DNA of 64,000 nt, from the NCBI RefSeq assembly GCF_037975245.1, contig NC_092568.1, positions 42,211,631 through 42,275,630 of the forward strand, in the 5' to 3' direction. A model generated the notes under the pieces. That model saw only the letters and a program-made list of their open reading frames with translations, was not told where the DNA came from and ran no database searches. How positions within the stretch are numbered: position 1 is the first letter of the stretch; each line of letters starts with the position of its first letter. The translations under genes and the position numbers were made by a program. This document shows positions 10,740-21,600 of this stretch, in pieces. The DNA is from Apostichopus japonicus. Taxonomy: Eukaryota; Echinodermata; Holothuroidea; Aspidochirotida; Stichopodidae.

Positions 10740-12590
10740 TCAGGTATCTTACATGTATCATACTATAAAATGGGAATTAAATCTTTATTGGCTGTAAAAT
10801 TTAGCAAACAATTGTTATATTTTAGTGTAAAACAGTGTATTAAGAATAAGTAGCCTACAATATATGCTCTTATCGGACAAACTAACAACAATCCACACAG
10901 GTCTTCACAAACCTTTAGATTTAACAGCAGCACAAACTTAACTGGACAATTATGTAGACTTCAATATAGGTAGTACTAGTAGACTATATAGTGAAAAGCC
11001 TGACCATTATTGCTCAACTGCCATGACGAATCCATAGACAAATAGACACTACAAGATACAGAGGCTAAAAAAGATAGTATCAAACTATGTAAACAACTAT
11101 CAGGGAGGTCAAGTTAGCAGGAATGAAAAATGTCATCAAGCCAATAGGATGCTTTGTATGCCTTGACTATAATGGTACATTGTTCTTCTGAAATTATGAA
11201 AACGATATACTTTCATGCAAAAACTAAGACTGTTTCAGAATTTGTCCTCCCTTGTCTTATGGGAGCCTTGTATGTACAGTAGTTCACAGCGCAGTAGGCT
11301 GAAGATGTTTGGGAATGTTGTTAAATCTGCTCCACTGTAAACATACTTGCAGAAAATCACTCACAGATTACTGATACAAATAACTTTATAAATTTATTAA
11401 TTTGCAAAAGATATGTGCACAATATTTTATATGTGCATTAGACTAGGTAATTAAAACAGCATTCCTTGACCATTCAGAGGATTGTTTGCAAATTACTAAT
11501 GGCAGATGTTGAAATCTAAACAATGGAGCTTTACATACATGTATCCATAATAACAGCCGGCCTAACTTTAGAATCCGTACCATATGAATGGGAAAGCTTA
11601 CTTCGAATCGGCAGAATAAGGTTAGGGGTTAGAAAGTAGGGTTAAGGAGTAGGGTTAGGGGTTAGGAATTAGGGTTAGGTTGTAGGGAATATGGTTAGGG
11701 GTTAGGGAGTAAGGTCGATTGGTACGGATTCTAAATTAGTACCTAACAGCCTGCTAGCCTAACCTAAATATTTCTATATGAAATTAATACATAAAACCTT
11801 TTGCATTTAGAAAAGTAACTAGAGTACTAGAAGGTCCTACTGTATCTATACCTTATGTAGTAAAGACAACTTGCTTATACTTTTATAGTGGCGAAACCGA
11901 TGAAAAAGATGAACAAACGCCTGTGCGTGCGATAGCCTAGTATTACATAAAATATGTATCTAAAAAGGTGAGAAATGCTCGTATTGTCCTACGCCTACAC
12001 TTCGCATACAACGAAGGATCTAACAGAGGTCATTATCAAACTAGGAAAACAACAGTGCTTGGAAACATTGTTTTGTACTTTAGTTGTTCGAGACTTCTTA
12101 TATTTCTACCTCAAAGTTGTAGCTCTATCAGTCTAGAACGTTGTGAATATTCACAGGAAAATAGAGAGTGAATACTACTACGAGCAGAGTACGCACTCTA
12201 AACTCAAAGAAATGAAGAAATTTTGACAAACCTTTCGCCATATTTCTTGCAAGAGGAGAATTTGAATACTCTTTTGCTGTTTACTGAACTCGGAATGCCT
12301 GTTGAAAGTGAATTGCAAAATTTTGTAAACAGCTACGAACTCGACGAAGTTGACTGACCAAAGAGTGATAACAAGGAAGCTAAACATTTGCTAGAATTCG
12401 TCAGTAGTCTCCCAAATGAATCTGCTATGTCATTTCCTAGTCTCCAACGATCTTCCTATGCTAGCAACTGAGATAGTGGAATCAATTTAAGAACAGGAAT
12501 AGACATGAATTCCGAATATGTTCAATATTATCATGTGTGGGATATGGTGTGAGTGATAGAAATTGGCGTAACCAGCCTTTTCAATCTACG
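10740..12590. other. Legumain-gephyrin spacer, proximal part
   Basis: The two genes diverge, so promoters for both should lie between about 10.4 and 15.6 kb. Apart from the telomere-like tract, I see no recognisable gene or clear core-promoter element. Confidence 0.4.
11617..11715. repeat. Degenerate telomere-like repeat (TTAGGG-type)
   Basis: An interrupted run of GGTTAGGGGTTAG, GTAGGGTTA and AGGGTTAGG motifs over about 100 bp. It resembles an interstitial TTAGGG-like tract that has decayed. It is not a terminal telomere, because unique sequence lies on both sides. Confidence 0.65.
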
Positions 12591-12599
12591 GGGCGCGGG

Positions 12600-13015
12600 G
12601 TGGGGGGGGGGTGAGGGGAGCACAAAGAGTTCGAGTGTAGCGGCAAGCTTCACACGCGACCATGCAGTTCGGTCATTTTAGGTACTTTTGCAATGCCCCC
12701 ATTCACAAACACTTGAAACCATGGTAACGGTACTGTTATGTTATGAATGTTTCTTTACCGAAATTGAACAGCTTATTCATTTCATTTGTATTTCATTATA
12801 TATTTGATCCAATCACAAGAACAGTATACAAACAACAAAGTATGAAAACACAAAGCGGATCAGGATTTACAAAAGGAAACCAAATTCCTGTAGCCCGGAG
12901 GCCTGTACACCCATACAATAAAAGACTTGGAACTAAAGTGTTCCACACGCTAAATTGGAGTTCCACCAGCTAAATTGTTGAAGGGATAGTCCAACTTAAA
13001 ATGTGAACTTGATAT
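12600..13015 (+). repeat. Dispersed repeat shared with 24000-24205
   Basis: Contains CACAAAGAGTTCGAGTG, GTTCGGTCATTTTAGGTACT, CATGGTAACGGTACTGTTA, GAATG-TTCTTTACC and GCTAAATTGTTGAAGGGATA, all found in the same order near 24000-24205. This copy has about 170 extra bases before the last block. It is an unclassified transposon remnant. Confidence 0.75.
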
Positions 13016-13104
13016 ATTGTAGCGATAACCAAGCGCGTAACTAAAATTTACATTTCAGGGGGTGGGCGGATTTAATTGATTGACCAATTGATTGAAGCAC
13101 ACTG

Positions 13105-13490
13105 GAGTTTAGGAGGTTACGTGGGGACTTGGTTCAGGTTTTCAAGATTGTGTATGGTTTTGACAATTTTATCCTTTACCGACTTTTTCATGTTTAAATA
13201 GTAGTTGTACCAGAGGTCATTGTCTTAAACTCCAAAAGTCACAAAGTAGGATTAATATTCGGCATAACTTTTTTTCTAATAGGGTTGTGAATGAGTGGAA
13301 CGGTTAACCTGAGAAAGTTGCCACCTGCAAGTAGTGTCAATTGGTTTAAGAATGCTTTGGACAAGCACTTTAAGCATTGTAATCGGGTCTGAGTGTTTGC
13401 GTCTTCAGTTTTTCTCTCCTATAGGGTCCTTGATGGGGACTTGAGTGTCCCTCATGATCCTTTTTTCTACTAAACTAAACTAAACTGTCA
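13105..13490 (+). mobile_element. LINE 3' end fragment (reverse-transcriptase C-terminus and tail), degenerate
   Basis: With frameshifts, the plus strand reads GDLVQVFKIVYGFDNFI, then a TRGH-like zone, then FFSNRVVNEWN and SSVNWFKNALDKHFKHC. This matches the C-terminal tail typical of CR1/Jockey-like LINE ORF2 proteins (VVNEWN...VN.FK..LD). A 3' UTR ends in ACTAAACTAAACT, a simple tail typical of such elements. It is severely 5'-truncated with stops, so it is a dead copy. Confidence 0.7.
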
Positions 13491-13660
13491 TCTGCGTGGG
13501 GTCCAGGGGCCGGCACAAGGCCCCTAGGTGGAATTCAGGAGCGAAGGCTCCGGAAGCCATAAGATAATTATGGTTGATTTTTGAGGCTTCAGAGCTTTCA
13601 ATTTTTATCCAATCGGCGGATATTTTAGCCTTGCAAAATGATATTAAAGTGTTCAACATA
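13491..13660. repeat. GC-rich transposon remnant
   Basis: GGGGTCCAGGGGCCGGCACA and AGGCCCCTAGGTGG, followed by GAGCGAAGGCTCCGG, look like end or core fragments of a non-autonomous transposon. No intact ends were found. Confidence 0.35.
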
Positions 13661-14399
13661 TTGCATATGATTAACCTACCATTGATTCGTTGGGTAGGAA
13701 TTATTTAAGTAGGTAGTTCTTTTTCTTTTATATTTTTTGTTTGTCTTTTGTATCGCACATGGAGTATTTTCTTTCCATTTTAGAGTATATATATTAGCCA
13801 ATTCTTTTTCTTTATTTTTTGCGGTATCGTACATAGAGCACTTCATCTCCTTTTAAGAGTAAATAATATAACGATGAGATTTTGACAGTAGGGTTCAGTT
13901 TTTCATCCTTCCAATTGCTTTGTCTGAAGTTCTCATTTTGGTCTGCACTATTCTTTCAACAGTACAGTTTAATAAAATTGTTATGAAGCTCAGTTTCATC
14001 GACTTCGGTGTCATTCATTCACTCACTACAAAAGTGTCTGTCCAGCACCATAGTCCATCGGTTTTATTTGCATTAATCGGTATAGAATTATGGAATTTCG
14101 ATTAGGCCTATTCTAACAACTGATCAGTATGTGTGAGGTTTACACGTACGATATTGAAATCGGATTAACTTCGGACAGTCGATATAATGATGGTATAAAT
14201 TAGTTATAAAGATAAACATGATATAACAAGCATGCATGGTAGCAGATTATCTCGTTGGGTAACGTGTGTGGCGAAGGGATGGGGTGAGGGTCTCGTAGCG
14301 ATGACAGAAAGCAATATGATAAGAGATATTTAAATTGTGACACAATTGGCTGGTACGACTTTGAGAATTCACGTCGACTACGGAATAACGTGTTACATG

Positions 14400-14753
14400 C
14401 CCAGAGGTGTTAGGTGGGGCTGGGGTAATGAGGGGGGCCAGGCGGCTTATCCGGCTATAAAGGAGGGGAAGAGAAACCAGAGCGCTGATCGTTAGATTGA
14501 TCGGACAGCAACGAGTTGTAACAGAAACTGTCCTTGCGCCCTCTATTACGACAATCAAAATTTTGTGGGGTCTACTAAATAGTTCACCCATTACAAACGT
14601 CATCTGCAAAATGGTTTAAACTGAGCCATTATATGCATTTGTAATTTTCGACCAATATTTGTTTGCCCACCGATGTCCTTTAGGGGGGAGGGGGTGCAAT
14701 ATATGTGACTGCCCCCCCTCCTTCCTGCTGGTTACGCCACTGATGGTAGGTGC
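14400..14753. mobile_element. Partial DNA-transposon remnant ending CTGGTTACGCCACTG
   Basis: A G/C-run-rich stretch ends in CTGGTTACGCCACTG at 14739-14753, typical of a right terminal inverted repeat of hAT-like elements. A possible matching left end, TTGGCGTAACCAG at about 12565, is mutated and I could not show a target duplication. Confidence 0.35.
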
Positions 14754-15617
14754 GATACGAGAAGGCATAAAACAGTGTATAGCTGTTAGTGTCCGCTCTT
14801 CAACCATTAATGTCCCGGTTCAGAACCAAAAAAGAAACCAGATTCTCCTGAGGTTATCAAAATTAATGTGCCATGGCGGTTCTCATGAGTTTATCAAACT
14901 CAGGGTGCAATCTTATTGAGTGAAGTCTTCCGCGGATCAAATGAAAAATAGTAACCGAGGTGATGTAAAACGACACTTTTGAAATAGTAATAGCGGTCAA
15001 GGACGCAAGCACTTATTTGTACTAAGGGTTGGAAGGGGGAATATATCTCGGGCGTCTCGGACTATATGGCATGGAAGGGTAGATGGGCAGGGTGAGTGAG
15101 GCGCGTTGGGGGCGGGGAGATCCATCACTTGCCTTACTACAGCCCTCTATATTTCCTTTGTGATAACATATGTAGGCCTATATGCCTCACTGTACATTGT
15201 GATAAAAACAATTTCAGTACCTGGCTTCCATGAAGGCATGAGCCAAACTTTACGAGTGCACGAAGTCACCTTTAAAACGTCCCTCAAATTAAACAGAAAG
15301 TATTTGTTGTCACCTCTGCTCCCCACCCAATGGTTATTGTTAGTGTTACTGCCTAGATAGCCTATGTACATTGGAATAACCATGGAAACTGACATCAAAT
15401 GTGTATAAGCGTTGTAAACTAAACCCTTACATCTTCATCATCGCTATCAGAGCTGCTTTTATCAATCATGCATGTCTTAGTATTTCTACTGTATTATACC
15501 GGTACATCGGAGACACGTTAACAATGATGCGTTACATTTCAACTCTACCGGGCATACTGAAGTTGTTAAAGGACGAAGACGGATTCAATTGTTTGTATCA
15601 TAAACTTTGGAAAACTA

Positions 15618-15672
15618 ATGGACAAGAAAATGGACACAAATGTTGGAAACTTCCGATTTGGGATATTAAAAG
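15618..15672 (+). CDS. GPHN: Gephyrin exon 1 (residues 1-18)
   Basis: [18 protein letters not shown] then donor [23 protein letters not shown] aligns with the IRVGVLT-VSD start of the G domain, and the split Val codon (G|TG) joins exon 2 in frame. An upstream Met in the same frame (for example MMRYIST from about 15525) exists, so the exact start is less sure than the exon. Confidence 0.75.
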
Positions 15673-18600
15673 GTAATAGGAATAAGTAATTATTTGATGC
15701 TTGAAAACTAAAATACAAAAACTACATGTATTGAAATCATTCTCTCGTCACTGCAGCTCAACACTATGATAGCCATTCTTACTGAACGCAGTATCGGCAA
15801 CAAGCTTAAGTAACCCTAATGAAATATCTTATGGCAAATAGCAAGTCTGTTGTTGTTATATTCTTTAGTTTTTGGTTATTTGCTGGATGGTATAACCGAC
15901 ATATAATCTGTATAATATGAACCGTTTTAAATACTTCACGCATGAACTTCTGTTGAATAAATAGCTTTCATCTAATTTGTTAAAAACTAATTATACATAT
16001 GAACGTGAAACAGTGGTTCAGTCTTCATTAGATATACCCAGATACTGCATGGGCCTATGTGATATAGAGTTGTGTGTTACTACAGTGAATGCCTATGATT
16101 GGTAAACTTTCATGGTTCTCTTACAGTGATGTGATCTTATATGATACGAGCGCTTATACATCCCTGCTATTCAGAGTCGTATTGCATCACTCAAAGAAAA
16201 TTCATGTTGTCCAGCGAATGGACTGTATGTTTGCCTTTCTATGATTTTGCATTTTGAAGATTGTAACAGTTAATCTTGAAGTTTTCTAAGAAAGTGAAAG
16301 TTGTTGCAGGGTTGGTTTATATGTGACCAACTCTCTAGCTTCTGATTGGGTAACGGTGGATCTGAGCTCTTCTTGTTTCAGGGTGTCCGTGTCTCGCCAG
16401 TTCAATGTTAATATAGTTACCACTGTTAATCAAAATCTACTGACTGATCAAACAGAACAAAGACATTAGTTGATTGTAAACAAACACTGTTTGGGACTTA
16501 TTCTCCCGTCGTGTTCTGTATACTAGGTTAACAAAAGAACGAAGAATTAAAAATGCATTACTGATAAGGGAGTAACACCACAATTCGCATATTGTTAGTC
16601 TATGCGCATGCGTGAGATAATAACGCTGGTAACCCACACTACACACAATAATCAGGCATTATGGGAGTATTATTATGAGTAAACGGTTCCTTCATATCTT
16701 ATTATATCGGTCAATGTATTGTATAATACATATGTAAGGCATCATAACACATCGACATGGTTGGCTATACTTTGAAGCCGAATATTACTCAAACGTGCAA
16801 TTTGCATGCATATAAGTAAGCTCCGTGAATCTCATGTAGAGTAGAGCGGATAATTTTTTTTAAATCATTTATGAAACATTTTGGTGTACCGAACTATACG
16901 ATATACATTATTATTACCAATAAGACCTATATAATGACGTTATTGAATGGGCTAATTGCATTGATTGATTGTATGTCACTTCGTTCTCCGTTGTTACAGT
17001 GAGCGATCGTTGTCATCAAGGTGTAACTAAGGACACCTGTGGGCCGGACCTTAAGGCTTTGGTGGAGGACAGAAAAGGGTAAATAATCATTTAATTGGTT
17101 TATTTTTAAGTTTCTGCGGAGAAGAAAGATGATTTGGGGCAGTGGCGGCGGAACCGGGGGGGGGGCTTGGGGGGCTCAGCCCCCCCAATGAAAAAGTTGA
17201 GGGGGCAAATGCATGATAAGCCCCCCCAATATTTACCAAGGCTCCGAAACGTGCATCTGCCCATTTTTTAATGCATACTTGTCGATCTGTCCGATGCACA
17301 CGTATGCTATATAGGTGTAATAATTAAATATGATAATTGATTGTCTGTATCATGCCTCATCGAATATTAGTGTTTTAAATAAGAGGGTAATAAGCTAAAC
17401 GCTACACTCATCAACATTTGCGTTTACACTACGAGTACACGCAAGGCGTGGAACATGGCTTTATGTTCAAAGGCAATCAATTATTAAACGAACAAAAGCA
17501 CAATATTAGCATTTCACCGGTACTGTATAGGGTACATGCATTCATGACACGATGACAGTGCTAGGTCATAGAAATTTGTTGGCAACTGCACATGGTTTTG
17601 GAATTACCCATTTGTTGGCATAATGAAATGTTTTCTGTGTTTTCTTATGACATTTATTTAATTCAGGGGCGTCGGAGCCGGTACGGGCAAATATTCACGA
17701 CGCAAAAAAAAAAAGTAGGACTAAAAAATGGAAAAAAAATCTCGGAGGTATATGTTTCAATAATTTTCAATAATGATGACGGTAAGTAGGCTAAAAGTGA
17801 CTACTCTGGCATGGCAGACGTCTTGTTTTCAAGCTCGGGAAGTGCCATTTCCTGCAATCTGGGAGGCACATTTTCAAAATTTTCTCCATTACGCTACGCG
17901 CCAACCATGCTGGCGCGTAGCGTAGTTTGACCTACCAAATGTCCCCCCGATAATTATGATAGTATGCCACACTCTGAACCGCCGTACCAATCAAAAATAG
18001 CTTCCGACGCCCTTGTAATTATTGCATTTAATTGCAAGTAGTAATTTACTACACTCAAAAACGTCTTTGCGAGTACACGTCGAGTAATAGCTACTCTCTG
18101 CACCATCGAATATACAAATTAGAATGTTTTTACATATTTTTACGTGCAATCTGAGAAATTGCAGGCTTGAGAACCATGTTTTAAAGCCCGGTCACACTAC
18201 AGCGATATTTTATCGGAATACGGTCCGATTTTTCCGATTTTAGGCCGAAGAGTGAGGTTTGTGGTAGTGAATGTAATGAACTCAGTGGAATATTCGAATA
18301 CCTACTCCAAATCTGAGGGGTTCTGGAACGGACTACATTCTGAAGTGACGTCACATCGAAAAACGATAAAAATCGTAAGAGAAATCGGATAGCTTTCCGA
18401 TAAAAGGAAACGGAGTCAATATCAAAAGTTAGGAGAGGGCTATTCCACATCGGAATGGCTCAACAGATAGCAAATCAGGTCCTTTATCACTGTGGCTAGA
18501 AGACCCGAACGAAAAACTGGCAGTTTCGATTCCTCCGGGAAAATCGGATAGTATTCCGATAAAATATCGCTGTAGTGTGACCTGGCCTTTAGGGCTAGGT

Positions 18601-21600
18601 ATTCATAGCATAAAACACTCGGGAAGTGCCGTTTCCGGCCATCTGGGGGGTTTGAAAAACCCCAAATTTTATTGTTCGCTCCGCGCCAACCGATGGTGGC
18701 GCTCCGCTTAGATAGTCTCCACATATTAGCCCCCCCCCCCCCCCCAATAATTTTCCCGTTCCGCCGCGCCTGATTTGGGGTAAACATGATCAGTATTAGG
18801 TCGCGGTTAAATTCAGAAATAAGCTTGGACGAACAATTTAGATTATTTGCTCCTTAGAAGAAATTTAAGTCTTGGCCATATCTCAAATTGTTACAAAATG
18901 ACAAGAAGCGACATATGTATGCCCCGCTGGGACCTACGCTACAAGCCCCAATACTCTCTGGTTCAGGGCTAAATGAAATTGAACAAACTCAGTGTTATCT
19001 GATCAGTTTAAAGGCTTTCGATTTTCGATATCTTTTCCCTGAAATAATCTTAAAATATAAACTGAAATGGAAAATGAGAGAATTCCATTAATTCATACTA
19101 CAGTATTCTGTATTGTGTACCAGATTGAGAAATAGCACAGTCTTGTGTACTTTTGTAGGACTAATAGTAACAGTTGCCGGCAATCAAGTATCACAAGATT
19201 TTACCCAGACGGAAATAACTTCTTTTTCATGGAAATCGCCCATACGTGATGTGATAACGTCCTGTTATTGTATTGTTGTGTCACAAACCCACCGACGTCG
19301 CTTGTGCCGTTTTGCCCTTCATCATATTGTTTGTCCCAATCACATGCGCAGTATAACCAGTACGTAACGCATTGCATGTTTGTTCATAAACAAAATCATA
19401 TAAACTATGATTGAGTAGTAATACACCAGCACAGTAGTAATTTATTGTTATTAAAAAATGCAGGAAATTCCAGGCGCGGCGGAACGGAAAAATTATTGGG
19501 GGGGCTAATGTGTGGAGACTATCTAAGCGGAGCGCCACCATCGGTTGGCGCAGAGCGTACAAGAAAATTTTGGGTTTTTTTCAAACCCCCAGATGGCCGG
19601 AAACGGCACTTCCCGAGTGTTTTATGCTGCGAAACCTGGCCCTAAAATATGGGTCTCAAGCCTGCAATTTCTCAGATTGCACGTAAAGTCTGTAAAAACA
19701 TTGTAATTTGTATATTCGATGGTGTTTTAAGAGAGTAGCTATTACTCGTAGTGTACTCGCAAAGACGTTTTTGAGTGTAGTAAGGGCAGTGGCGGGGCTA
19801 GGGGTATTGGTCGGGGGGGGCAAGAATGGTCTGTAGGGGCGCTTTCGACACTATCTTAGCGGAGCGCCACCACAGGTTGGCGCGGAGCGTACAGAAAATT
19901 TTTGAGTAAAGATACTCCCGAGATTGCAGGAAATGACCCTTTCCGGGGCCTTGCTAATTTGCAGATAAACGGAGAATAAATAGGTGTCGTCGCCAATTTC
20001 TCGGAAAATACACCGACAGAATATGACAAATGTCAATAGGTATATGAGAGCGCAATAAAATAGTCAAAAATCGCGAATAAGTAAAAAGTAGTGAAAAGCT
20101 GAAAAGGGCGCCAGCAGTCCATTTGAGTCCGTCAGGGGGGGGGGGGCATCCACCCCTGACTGTATATATGGACGCTCGATCCGCCACTAAGTAAGGGGAT
20201 GTTGGAGAACTGGCTGAAATGAGGCAAGTCATTGGCCTAAGACGAAGTTGTGTTACGCTTACCGGTACTCACACTCACTGCTTCCACTTTTCACGGGGCG
20301 TGAAGACGCGGTTGGGATGACAATGTGGTCTATAGCCAAGGGACGGGCCGAGGGTCCCCCAGCAATTACTAAAATTATTACACCTATAGAGTATACGTGT
20401 GCATCGGACAGATCGACAAGTATGCATTGAAAAATGGGCAGATGTACGTTTCGGATCCTTGGTAAATATTGGGGGGGCTAATCAAGCATTTGCCCCCTCA
20501 ACTTTTTTATTGAGGGGGCTGAGCCCCCCCAAGCCCCCCCCCCCGGTTCCGCCGCCACTGGGAAATTCCTACGTGCGTGTTTCGATACAAGGTATCTACT
20601 TTGGGATGAAACAGAGCTAGAATTCAATAAAGGGAACTACAGTGAATAAACTTGAAGATATTGTACTGTATACGATTCCTATACGCAATAGGCCTACATA
20701 CTTACATAGCTTCAAGTAACACGAGCACACGTGTTAGCTGACTACACTAATTTTATCTGAATATGCGTTTCATAAAACACTCGCATATGATTGGTTAATA
20801 TATTCAATGAATTCAAAGTACTAAGAGAGAAAATCGTCCAAAACGCAGTTTACGGTCTCTGAACGGTTATGACATTAAATCGGAGGGTCCAGACATGTTA
20901 ACGTCCAAGTTCAAAAGTGGACTTTATTCCAAATTAGGCCTTTGATGTATTTTCCAATTAACGTATAGTTTAAGATAAAAAGATTGCCAAACTATTTAAT
21001 GCAAACAATTCCTGCCACTGTTTCATTGCAGGTTCATTGCAACTGTTGAGGTACTGCGGGTTGTACCAGATGAGCGAGACCAGATTGAGGTAATAATTAT
21101 CGCCCAGCTTTTGTAAAATCATGGAATCTATACAAAGACGCAACCATTATTAACAGAGCTGTAGATGTTCTCTATCTGGCTCTGATTTTAAAGTATGAAC
21201 AGCGGATGACGAAGAGGAGCTTAGCATGTATATGTATCAAACTGAAGGGATGAGATGCGCTTATAACTACCTATAGGTTATATCGATAATATTATTAGCC
21301 ATTCACAGGGATGGACAGGGACAACCAAGGGCCTTCAATTAAATTACACAAATGTCGCCTGCTTGCCTACATGTGACGACTCCTTGTTTTGACGAATGAA
21401 TGAGAGGGACCGTTTTATATATGTCCCGTTTACTGTGATGTAAATTTTTACATGATTAGTGAGAATTGTGTTTCAACGACATCTTTGTGAAACAAGTTTA
21501 GAATACCTGTATTGAAAGTATATTTGGATCCTATTACTATAGTACAAAACTATGGAGATGAAAGACCGTCTTATATTGTGTTGAACGGCCAGAGACTAGC

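Larger units (their letters stand above)
17140..18772 (+). mobile_element. hAT-like non-autonomous transposon, family B (8-bp TSD ATTTGGGG), with two nested elements
   Basis: Left end CAGTGGCGGCGGAACCGGGG; right end GTTCCGCCGCGCCTG. ATTTGGGG at 17132-17139 is repeated exactly at 18773-18780. It lies in gephyrin intron 2 and has no transposase. It is lengthened by a family D insertion (17664-18015) and a MITE (18184-18588). Other family B copies are 19471-20560 and 30904-31988. Confidence 0.88.

Noticed and set aside
11968-12171. 67-codon plus-strand ORF as gephyrin or another first exon
   Set aside because: No family match and no in-frame donor leading to gephyrin exon 2; exon 1 at 15618-15672 fits better.
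12560-14753. One complete transposon from TTGGCGTAACCAG to CTGGTTACGCCACTG
   Set aside because: The left end is degenerate and the flanks do not match, so the two ends may belong to different insertions.
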